29,982 nt of DNA from Pseudomonadota bacterium (GTDB taxonomy: Bacteria > Pseudomonadota > Gammaproteobacteria > Burkholderiales > Burkholderiaceae_F). Below are positions 24,176-29,982 of this stretch, piece after piece. Position 1 is the first letter of the stretch. Each line of letters opens with the position of its first letter. Where the stretch lies: contig JAEZVV010000013.1 in assembly GCA_023443095.1 (NCBI GenBank), forward strand, positions 1 through 29,982. Reading direction: 5' to 3'. The notes beneath the pieces are model-generated. The model searched no databases, was not told where the DNA came from, and saw only the letters and a list, made by a program, of their open reading frames with translations. The position numbers were made by a program, and so were the translations under genes.

Positions 24176-24604
24176 ATGGTTCTCGAGTTCCACTCCACCT
24201 TGGCAGCGGCGCTGACGCCGATCACCCTCATCTCCGGGGTGGGTCTGCTGCTGCTGTCGATGGCCAACCGCTACCACCATGCCACCGACCGGGTGCGCCA
24301 GCTCCTGCGCGAACGGGCCGGCTGCGCGCCCGCGGACCGCGAACGGCACGAGGAGTCGATCGCCCTCATCTACCGCCGCGCCGAACTGCTCAAGAACGCG
24401 ATCCTCTGCGTCGCGCTGTCGGCGGCAGTGAGCGGAGCGCTGGTGCTGGCCACGGTGATCGAAGGTCTGACGGGCGTGGTCATGACTGCGATCAAGGCCG
24501 GCCTGCTGATGAGCGCGGTCGGCCTGATCGTGGTCTCCACCATCTATTTCGTGCTCGAAGTCTCGAGTTCGCTCAAAGCCCTGGGCATGAGCCTCAAGCT
24601 CTGA
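24176..24604 (+). CDS. DUF2721-family membrane protein
   Basis: A 142-residue integral membrane protein. The N terminus ALTPITLISGVGLLLLSMANRYHHATDRVRQLL is the signature of DUF2721 proteins as I know them, followed by the RRAELLKNAILCVALS block. There are about three membrane spans: residues 10-30, 75-100 and 105-130. No function is known for the family. It may be transcribed with the small frame before it. An inverted repeat ACGGAGG/CCTCCGT (24132-24138, 24161-24167) precedes the ATG. Confidence 0.8.
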   Translation: MVLEFHSTLAAALTPITLISGVGLLLLSMANRYHHATDRVRQLLRERAGCAPADRERHEESIALIYRRAELLKNAILCVALSAAVSGALVLATVIEGLTGVVMTAIKAGLLMSAVGLIVVSTIYFVLEVSSSLKALGMSLKL

Positions 24605-24611
24605 GGCGGGC

Positions 24612-25139
24612 TCAGCGGGCAGGCAGGAAAAGCGTCTCGGGTTCGGCCGCCCACACGCTTGTCGCCAAGGCTTCCTTGAGTTCGGTCCAGCGCTCGATCT
24701 CCGCCGCCGTTGCCGCGCCGGACTTCACGTGGCGACCGGCCGCGATGAACTCTGCGCTGATCGCTCCGGGCGGCAGCACGACCTCGAGTTCCCTCTGCCC
24801 CACGCCAACCCGGAAATACATCGGCCCGGTCACGCCTTCGGGGGCGCTGGCCGGAGCCGCCGAGGCCGGCAGGACCTCGTATGCGCCGCGGGTGACGACG
24901 CGCGCGACCATTTCGAAAGCGTCACGCAGGCCGGGGCCGGGAAACGTCGTTTGCAGCCGGATCGACTCGCGGTCCGGCACCCGGTTCGGCGAGAGCTCGG
25001 CAATCGACCATTGCAGCAGGCGGAAGCCCAGCGCCAGGCCGCCGATGCTGGTGTGGCCGTGGTAGGCGACACAGGCCTCGAACGGAATGGCGAGCTCGGT
25101 GCCGTGGTCGATCACGCGGATGGGCGCGGGCAGTTTCAT
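24612..25139 (-). CDS. FmdE-like domain protein, YHGH-containing paralog
   Basis: A 175-residue cytoplasmic protein, last gene of the ABC-transporter operon. Residues 20-90 contain CVAYHGHTSIGGLALGFRLL (H27-G28-H29), then AELSP, RLQTTFPGPGLRDAFEMVARVVTRG. The HGH-x4-GLALG-R pattern resembles FmdE-domain proteins (FHGH-x-P-G-LAxG-R), which bind metal in methanogen and sulfate-reducer systems; the match is short and is inference. C23 lies just before it. It aligns over its length with the preceding gene product, so the two are paralogs. The start overlaps the stop of that gene by 3 nt (ATGA). The function is unknown; a dehydrogenase-linked or metal-chelate processing role would fit. Confidence 0.65.
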   Translation of the reverse strand: MKLPAPIRVIDHGTELAIPFEACVAYHGHTSIGGLALGFRLLQWSIAELSPNRVPDRESIRLQTTFPGPGLRDAFEMVARVVTRGAYEVLPASAAPASAPEGVTGPMYFRVGVGQRELEVVLPPGAISAEFIAAGRHVKSGAATAAEIERWTELKEALATSVWAAEPETLFLPAR

Positions 25140-25672
25140 GTCAGCTCCTTCGAATGGAACAGGCGGCCGTCGGCAGCGCCGAGCAGGCGGCCGATCAAGG
25201 CGTGTTTGAAGGCGAGGTAGTCCTCGAGTTCGGCCGGCGTGCCGGCGCCGTCCTGGAACTGCACGACGCGCTGGCGGAACTCGTCGGTGAACAGGCCTTC
25301 GACCGGCCAATAAGCGCGCGCGCGCGAGCCTATCCTGAGCTCGAAATAAAACCGGCCGGGCAGGGCGGGCGGGGCCTCGGCCGGGCCGGCTTCGGTGTCG
25401 ATCGTCAGGCGGCCCTGGGTGCGGGAACGGGTCACCAGTTCGACGCAGTCGAGGATGCCGTCGCCGGGAAAGGCGGTGAGCACGTGGATCTCGCTGCGCA
25501 GCGGCGGTTGCCCGGGGCTCAAGTCGGCGAAGGCCTGCGCCAGCAGGCGCAGCACCAGGGCGCTGGCGATCAGCTGCGACGGGCCCGCGTAGCGCAGCAG
25601 GTCGTCGCGGCCGAAGACCAGCTGGCCTTCGGGTTCGGCCACGGCAATGAAAAGAGTCTGCTGCGGTCTCAT
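25136..25672 (-). CDS. Paralog of the FmdE-like protein lacking the HGH motif
   Basis: A 178-residue protein with the same layout as its downstream neighbour: LLRYAGPSQLIASALVLRLL (where the neighbour has YHGHTSIGGLALGFRLL), ADLSP, RSEIHVLTAFPGDGILDCVELVTRSRTQG. The spacing of Y-x-G, RLL, LSP, TAFPG-x-G and ELV-x-R is preserved, so they share ancestry. The histidines of the HGH motif are replaced by A and P, so any metal site is lost. A pair with one intact and one degenerate site suggests an obligate heterodimer. It overlaps the SBP gene upstream and the YHGH gene downstream by ATGA junctions. No family name is assigned. Confidence 0.6.
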   Translation of the reverse strand: MRPQQTLFIAVAEPEGQLVFGRDDLLRYAGPSQLIASALVLRLLAQAFADLSPGQPPLRSEIHVLTAFPGDGILDCVELVTRSRTQGRLTIDTEAGPAEAPPALPGRFYFELRIGSRARAYWPVEGLFTDEFRQRVVQFQDGAGTPAELEDYLAFKHALIGRLLGAADGRLFHSKELT

Positions 25673-26619
25673 TGGGTCTTCCCGGTGGCGCTCGGCAGGA
25701 GCAGGGTTTCGACGGCAACCGGCGTCTTCATCAGCTCGTGGTCGAGCAGGAACTGCATGTCGGCCTTGACGCTGCGGATGTCGGCGGCGTTCAGGGTGTC
25801 CATCAGCGGGGTCCAGTCGGCAAGCTGCTTGGCGTCAGCGAGCGAGATCCCTTGTTCCTTCGCTCCCAGCGCCACGGCTTCGGCGCGGTTGGCGGCGACC
25901 CAGGCGCCGGCAGCGCGGTGGACCTTGAGCACGCGGGCGAGCAGCGCCGGGTGTTTCTGGGCGAAGGACTGGCTCACGCTCACCACCAGGACCGGGTCGA
26001 CCAGGCCGGCTGCGGTCGTCAGGACCGTGCCGCCTTGTTCAACCGCCTTGACCAGCGGGCCGGCCGCGAGCAGAGCCGCGTCGACGTGGCCGGCGAGCAG
26101 GGCGGTCTGGGCCTTGGGGATGTCCATCGACACGAACTCGACATCGCTCGCCTTCATGCCCTTGCTCGCGAGCGCCGCCACCAGCAGCTGGTGCAGGACG
26201 GTTCCGCGCGGGCCGGCGACCTTCTTGCCGCGCAGCTGCTCGATCGAAAGCTTGAGACCGGGCCGCGTCACGATCGCGAAGGTCTGCGCCGGCCGGCTGA
26301 CGCCGGCGGCGATCTTGACCGGATTGCCGCCGGCGTTGGCGAGCAGGACCGAGGTGGTGTTCATCACGCCGCCGATGTCGAGCGCGCCCGCCGCCATCGC
26401 CTGCGCCTGCTGCGCGCCCGAGTTGATCGAGTGCCAGTTGATCTTGATGCCGTCGGCGGAGAACTCCTTCTCGAGCAGCTTGTGCTCGCGCATGACCATG
26501 CTTTGCAGGTTGAAGGGCGCTTTCACGTACGAGATGTTGATCTCGCTCGGTGCGGCGGCGTGGGCGCCGACGGCGAGCCAGGCAAGGCCGGCAGCGGCGA
26601 GCAGGGATTTGAGTTTCAT
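25669..26619 (-). CDS. ABC transporter substrate-binding protein, SsuA/TauA/NrtA type
   Basis: A 316-residue periplasmic binding protein with signal peptide (1-21, ...VGAHA) and the two-domain NMT1/SsuA fold: INISYVKAPFNLQSMVMRE, AQAMAAGALDIGGVMNTTSVLLANAGG, LRGKKVAGPRGTVLHQLLVAAL, AQTALLAGHVDAALLAAGPLV, and VDPVLVVSVSQSFAQKHP. This group binds alkanesulfonates, taurine, nitrate, thiamine precursors and other small ligands; the ligand cannot be read from sequence. GAGGAA lies 6 nt before the ATG. It sits between the ATPase gene (13-nt gap) and the FmdE-like pair (ATGA overlap). Confidence 0.9.
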   Translation of the reverse strand: MKLKSLLAAAGLAWLAVGAHAAAPSEINISYVKAPFNLQSMVMREHKLLEKEFSADGIKINWHSINSGAQQAQAMAAGALDIGGVMNTTSVLLANAGGNPVKIAAGVSRPAQTFAIVTRPGLKLSIEQLRGKKVAGPRGTVLHQLLVAALASKGMKASDVEFVSMDIPKAQTALLAGHVDAALLAAGPLVKAVEQGGTVLTTAAGLVDPVLVVSVSQSFAQKHPALLARVLKVHRAAGAWVAANRAEAVALGAKEQGISLADAKQLADWTPLMDTLNAADIRSVKADMQFLLDHELMKTPVAVETLLLPSATGKTQ

Positions 26620-26632
26620 GGAGTTTCCTCGG

Positions 26633-27376
26633 TCAGAGAAGGGAAGGGGCGGAGGCGCGTTCGAGCACGGCGTCCAGGATCTCGGCCGCGATCGCGGCCA
26701 GGCGGGCGTCGCCGGCGCGGCGCGGATGCGGCAGGTCGACGTCGAAGCGGTGCGCGACCCGGCCCGCCTGCAGGTGGATCACGCAGTCGGCGAGCTGGGT
26801 CGCCTCGGCGATGTCGTGCGTGACGAGCACGGCGGTGATGCGATGGCTGGCGCGGATGCGAGCGAACTCCAGGTGGAGCTGGCTGCGGGTCAGGGCATCG
26901 AGCGCACCGAAGGGTTCGTCGAGCAAAAGCAGCTGGGGCGAGCGGCAGAGCGCGCGCGCCAGGCCCACGCGTTGCGCCATGCCGCCCGACAGTTCGTGCG
27001 GCATGGCATCGGCGCAGTCGGCCAGGCCGACCAGGGCCAGGGTTTCGGCAATGACCTGTGCCGCGCCGGACGGTGGCAGGTGGCGCACGGCCAGCGCCAG
27101 ATTGGCGTGCACTGATTTCCATGGCAGCAGCCGCGGTTCCTGGAACACGATGCCGATGCGCGGACGGGGGCCCTCGCCGAAGACTATGCGGCCGGCGTCG
27201 GCCAGCTCGAGCCCGGCGAGGTGGCGCAGCAAGGTGGTCTTGCCGCAGCCGCTGCGCCCGACGATGGCGGTAAGTTCGCCCGCCCGCAGGCGCAAGTCGA
27301 CCCCGGCGAGTGCGGCAACGCTGCGGCCATGGGCCCGGTAGTGGCGTTCAAGGCCGACGATTTCGATGTCATTCAC
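26633..27376 (-). CDS. ABC transporter ATP-binding protein (SsuB/TauB type)
   Basis: A 247-residue ATPase. Walker A GRSGCGKTT, Q-loop VFQEPRLLPW, signature LSGGMAQR, Walker B LLLLDEPFGALD and the H-loop VTHDIAEA are intact. The order, VFQEPRLLPWKSVHANL and LDALTR are typical of the nitrate/sulfonate/taurine importer ATPases. The start is a GTG (27374-27376) with AGGAGG 9 nt upstream and overlaps the permease stop by 8 nt. Confidence 0.93.
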   Translation of the reverse strand: MNDIEIVGLERHYRAHGRSVAALAGVDLRLRAGELTAIVGRSGCGKTTLLRHLAGLELADAGRIVFGEGPRPRIGIVFQEPRLLPWKSVHANLALAVRHLPPSGAAQVIAETLALVGLADCADAMPHELSGGMAQRVGLARALCRSPQLLLLDEPFGALDALTRSQLHLEFARIRASHRITAVLVTHDIAEATQLADCVIHLQAGRVAHRFDVDLPHPRRAGDARLAAIAAEILDAVLERASAPSLL

Positions 27377-28160
27377 GGGCTAGGTCCTCCTGCGCCTGGG
27401 TCCAGGGAGCGACGCGGCGCGTCAGCCACTGGAACAGAAGGTCGCCGACGATGCCGAGCGTAGCGATGGCGAAAATGCCGACCAACACGCGGTCGGTGCG
27501 GGCGAGTTCGGCCGATTCGCCGATTAGGAAGCCGAGCCCGGCCGAGGCCGCGATCAGTTCGGCGCCGACCAGGGCGCGCCAGCTGTAGCCGAAGCCCAGC
27601 CTCAGCCCGGTGAAGATCGAAGGCAGGGCAGCGGGAAGGTGGATGTGCCAGAGCCGTTCGCGGCGGCTGAGCTCGAGGCTGGCGGCGAGTTCAACAAGCC
27701 TGTGGTCGGCCTGCCGCAGGCCGGCGACGGCGTTGAGGAAGATGGGAAAGAAGCTCGCCAGCGCCACGATGGCGAACTTGGCCGCTTCGCCGATGCCCAG
27801 CCACAGGATCAGGAGCGGGATCAGCGCCAGCGGCGGCACCACGCGCAGAAACTCGAGCACCAGGTTGAAGCGGGCATGCCAACGCGGGGCGGCGGCGAAA
27901 GCGGCGGCAAGCGGCAGGGCAATCAAAGCGGTGAGAAGGAATCCGCCCAGGGCGCGCCCAGCGCTGGCGCCCAAGTGTTGCGCCAGCGCGCCGTTTTCGA
28001 CCAGCTCGCCCGCGGCCCGCAGGACCTGCTGCGGTGGCGGCAGCAGGTAAGCGTTGAGCTGTCCGCTTGCCGACAGGGTCGCCCAGGCGAGCAGCAGGCC
28101 CAGCGGGAGCGCCAGGGCATTGAGTGCGCCCAGCTGTTTATTGTTGCGAATGATTCTCAT
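27369..28160 (-). CDS. ABC transporter permease (SsuC/TauC type)
   Basis: About 263 residues with six predicted membrane segments and the BPD_transp_1 coupling region (EFLRVVPPLALIPLLILWLGIGEAAKF, then FFPIFLNAVAGLRQ and AASLELSRRERLWHIHLPAALPSIFTGLRLGFGYSWRALVGAEL), the pattern of nitrate/sulfonate importer permeases. It opens the operon. The ATG at 28160 lies inside a 31-bp palindrome; an in-frame TTG at 28169 is the only other nearby start. Neither has a well-placed ribosome-binding site, but an 11-codon frame with a good one overlaps it. Confidence 0.9.
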   Translation of the reverse strand: MRIIRNNKQLGALNALALPLGLLLAWATLSASGQLNAYLLPPPQQVLRAAGELVENGALAQHLGASAGRALGGFLLTALIALPLAAAFAAAPRWHARFNLVLEFLRVVPPLALIPLLILWLGIGEAAKFAIVALASFFPIFLNAVAGLRQADHRLVELAASLELSRRERLWHIHLPAALPSIFTGLRLGFGYSWRALVGAELIAASAGLGFLIGESAELARTDRVLVGIFAIATLGIVGDLLFQWLTRRVAPWTQAQEDLARE

Positions 28161-28173
28161 TTGCAACAATCAT
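28138..28173 (-). CDS. Possible 11-codon leader ORF before the ABC permease
   Basis: ATG at 28173 opens MIVANENHSQQ and stops with TAA at 28138-28140. GGGAG lies 8 nt before this ATG, better placed than for the permease start at 28160, which is in another frame inside this leader. Translation of the leader would open the palindrome and could couple to the permease. It may also be coincidental. Confidence 0.3.
   Translation of the reverse strand: MIVANENHSQQ
28140..28170. promoter_or_regulatory. 31-bp palindrome with Fur-box core over the ABC operon start codon
   Basis: Arms 28140-28153 and 28157-28170 pair at 13 of 14 positions (mismatch at 28148/28162) around a 3-nt centre. Read on the minus strand, the central 19 bases GCAAATGAGAATCATTCGC (28164 to 28146) match the classical Fur box GATAATGATAATCATTATC at 14 of 19 positions, including AATGA-x-AATCATT. 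TATGAT (28168-28173, minus strand) is a possible -10 box. As RNA the same sequence could form a hairpin hiding the permease ATG. A Fur-type operator is the best reading; RNA control is the alternative. Confidence 0.65.
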
Positions 28174-28745
28174 AAAACAGGCTCCCTTCTGCTGCCGGTG
28201 TTTACGGCCGTCCGCGTCCTGGTGGTTTCCCTCTGCTCTCAGGGTTCGGTAGTTAGCCCACCTCGCAGGAGCTTGTGGCAGCCGCTGGTTAAGCCCACGG
28301 CGAGCTCGTCCTCGCCGTGGCGGCGCGGCAGCGCATTTCACCCCTGACTCGGGGCGCTGAAGGGTGCACAGCCCCACACCGCCAAAACGGTTACCCAGGT
28401 TGCCGTGCACCATTGCGGTGCAGGCGGGTTGGCGCGTAGCGTGCACGCCCAGCTTCGCTCCGCTTGACCCGCGAGCAGCCGGCCGCCCTCGTAATTGGAG
28501 AGGGAGGTCACGCTACGGCGGGCTGCGGTCCAGCGGGCATAGCGACATGGCATCGCGATGCGCGACGGCTCCGGCACTTTCGATCCGACTCCGGCTAGGG
28601 CGCGCCTCGGGGTCGCGGCAGCACTTGATTGGTCGCGCCCCCCGCTCAGTCACCCAGTTCAAACGGCGTGGCTGCACTACTTCTTGGTCCCGAGATCGCG
28701 CGCATTCCCACGCGGCCGAGGACCAAGGCCATGAGGAGGTCGTCT
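28174..28745. other. Hairpin-rich stretch without a recognisable gene
   Basis: This 570-bp stretch has no frame on either strand that I can support as a gene. It contains a perfect 10-bp stem with 6-nt loop (28295-28304 with 28311-28320), a smaller hairpin TGCACC/GGTGCA (28406-28422) and further short inverted repeats. Its base and word use differ from the flanking genes. It may be a decayed mobile element (I considered a group II intron fragment) or a structured non-coding RNA; I could not find a domain V or a reverse transcriptase. The last 20 bp carry the ribosome-binding site of the next gene. Confidence 0.35.
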
Positions 28746-29954
28746 ATGAAAAGCAAGCTGACAGTCCGGAAGTACGAGCTGAAGTCATGGGCCGCGGGCC
28801 TCGCGCTGGGGGCGACGCTGTGGCCGGCGATGGAGGCCGCACACGCTCAGGCCGTGTGCACGGCGGTCGAAGTCGCCACGGGCCTCGTGCGCCCGCAGGG
28901 TGTGGCGCAGTCCAACCTCGGGAATCTGATCGTGGGCGAGGCCGGGCCAGGTACGCCGAACACGGGGCGCATCTCGATCGTCTCGCCCACGGGCGAGCGG
29001 CGCACGCTGGTGTCTGGCCTGCCCTCGGGGCGAGCGGACGTGGGCGACCCATCGGGGCCCTCGGGCGTGGTGATGCGCGGGCGCACGCTTTATCTGGCCG
29101 TGGGCATCGGCGACTCCATCCTGGCTGGCCCGATGCCGCGCACGGCGGTGGCGAACCCGGCGCCTTCCTCGCCGATCTTCAGTTCAGTGCTGGCGATCCA
29201 CTTCAGCGCCCGGGTCGAGCGCAGCACCTTGGGTTTCGCGCTGAGCCTGGCCGACCAACAGGCGCTGGCACTGGGCCAGCGCGTGACCCTGGCCAACGGC
29301 AGCGGCGAAACTCTCACGTTGCAACTGGTGGCCAACTTCCCGGACTGGATCCCCGAACCGCTGCCGGCGCTGGCGACCAACGTGCGGGGCTCGAACCCGT
29401 TCGACCTGGCCGTCGTGGCCGACCAAATGTTCGTCACAGACGGCGGGCGCAACTTGGTGTGGAAAGTGGACGCACCCACCAGCAGCTATGCGCCGCTCGC
29501 TAGCTTCCCGAATATTCCCAACCCGATCTTTCCCGTCGGACCACCCAGCTCGGAGGCGGTGCCCACCGGAATCACCTACCAGGACGGCGCCCTGATGGTT
29601 ACGCTGCTGCGCGGCGCTCCCTTTGCCAACGGCACTTCGACGGTGATGGCGGTCGACCCGAGCAGCGGCGCCCAGTCGGCCTACATCGGCGGGCTCAAGA
29701 CGGCGATCGACACGCAGCAGTTGCGACGGGGCGACGCGAGTACTCAGCTCGTATTGCAGCATTCCTACGGACCGGCCCCGTTCTTCGGCGGCCTGGGGGC
29801 GGTGTTGCGCTTTGACGAGCCGAGCGGCCCGGCGCAGGTGATCGACAACTGCCTGTCGCTGCCGACTGCGATGGCCTGGGACGCCAAGACCGGGCTGCTC
29901 TACGTGACGGAGCTGGCGAGCGGCCGCCTGGTGTCCGTCGCTGTCAGACCCTGA
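28746..29954 (+). CDS. Secreted ScyD/ScyE-like protein
   Basis: A 402-residue exported protein. The signal peptide covers about residues 1-35 (WAAGLALGATLWPAMEAAHAQA). The mature part reads as repeated beta-propeller blades with the ScyD/ScyE feature set: VATGLVRPQGVAQSNLGNLIVGEAG, GRISIVSPTGERRTLVSGLPSG, GPSGVVMRGRTLYLAVG, NPFDLAVVADQMFVTDGGRNLVWKVD, and LPTAMAWDAKTGLLYVTELASGRLV at the end. ScyD/ScyE take part in scytonemin synthesis in cyanobacteria, but homologs are widespread with unknown roles, so no pigment function is implied. AGGAGG lies 6 nt before the ATG at 28746. Two cysteines (early mature region and VIDNCLSLP) may form a disulfide. Confidence 0.82.
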   Translation: MKSKLTVRKYELKSWAAGLALGATLWPAMEAAHAQAVCTAVEVATGLVRPQGVAQSNLGNLIVGEAGPGTPNTGRISIVSPTGERRTLVSGLPSGRADVGDPSGPSGVVMRGRTLYLAVGIGDSILAGPMPRTAVANPAPSSPIFSSVLAIHFSARVERSTLGFALSLADQQALALGQRVTLANGSGETLTLQLVANFPDWIPEPLPALATNVRGSNPFDLAVVADQMFVTDGGRNLVWKVDAPTSSYAPLASFPNIPNPIFPVGPPSSEAVPTGITYQDGALMVTLLRGAPFANGTSTVMAVDPSSGAQSAYIGGLKTAIDTQQLRRGDASTQLVLQHSYGPAPFFGGLGAVLRFDEPSGPAQVIDNCLSLPTAMAWDAKTGLLYVTELASGRLVSVAVRP

Positions 29955-29982
29955 AGCGGGCCGGGCGCGCGCCGCCGCAAGC

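Noticed and set aside
25154..27115. A 653-codon plus-strand frame opposite the ABC operon
   Set aside because: The minus-strand genes carry complete ABC and signal-peptide motifs; this frame has none and is an antisense shadow.
28338..28577. A 79-codon minus-strand frame in the hairpin-rich segment
   Set aside because: Its sequence looks like translated non-coding DNA (many Trp, Arg, Ser, Cys), it has no ribosome-binding site, and another frame overlaps it; I treat the segment as non-coding.
1..29982. CRISPR array, tRNA, rRNA, integrase or attachment site
   Set aside because: No regularly spaced direct repeats, tRNA-like cloverleaf, rRNA segment or recombinase gene could be seen anywhere in the window.

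Overview
The window looks like the chromosome of a high-GC betaproteobacterium, probably a member of the Rhodocyclales or a close relative. This rests on gene order (birA-coaX-SPOR; dac-dat-DUF493-lipB-lipA), on protein flavour, and on a large DUF3683-type FAD/Fe-S oxidoreductase. I ran no database search, so the placement is inference. Almost all of the window is coding. I see no rRNA, tRNA, CRISPR array or intact insertion sequence.

Layout. 1-801 is the 3' end of hydE ([FeFe]-hydrogenase maturase). 818-2295 (minus) holds a cysteine-free, Irr-like Fur-family regulator and a di-heme cytochrome c peroxidase, with a pair of tandem palindromes upstream. 2516-4381 has an M20 peptidase and two small unknown genes. 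4549-7131 has ilvA (minus) and, divergently, srkA. 7347-11285 encodes a 1312-residue FAD/[4Fe-4S]/CCG oxidoreductase followed by two strong hairpins. 11399-17573 is housekeeping: a coiled-coil membrane protein, a small lipoprotein, a HIT protein, a birA-coaX-SPOR operon (minus), a VanZ-like protein, a thioredoxin-like [2Fe-2S] ferredoxin, an alpha/beta hydrolase and one unknown. 17693-22740 is a cell-wall and lipoate operon: D,D-carboxypeptidase, D-amino-acid aminotransferase fused in frame to a DUF493/YbeD domain, lipB, a MenA/UbiA-type prenyltransferase, and lipA.

22748-24604 contains a LysR regulator (minus) with a clear inverted-repeat operator and two membrane proteins. 24612-28160 (minus) is the most interesting block. 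It is a tight five-gene operon encoding an SsuA/TauA-type ABC importer (permease, ATPase, binding protein) followed by two overlapping paralogous genes of about 175 codons. One paralog carries a YHGH motif resembling FmdE-domain proteins; the other has lost it. The operon starts inside a 31-bp near-perfect palindrome whose 19-bp centre matches the classical Fur box at 14 of 19 positions. The same palindrome covers the permease start codon and an 11-codon leader ORF. My working hypothesis is a metal-regulated uptake and processing system whose substrate is unknown.

28174-28745 is a hairpin-rich stretch with no convincing gene, possibly the remnant of a mobile or structured RNA element. The window ends with a secreted ScyD/ScyE-like protein.
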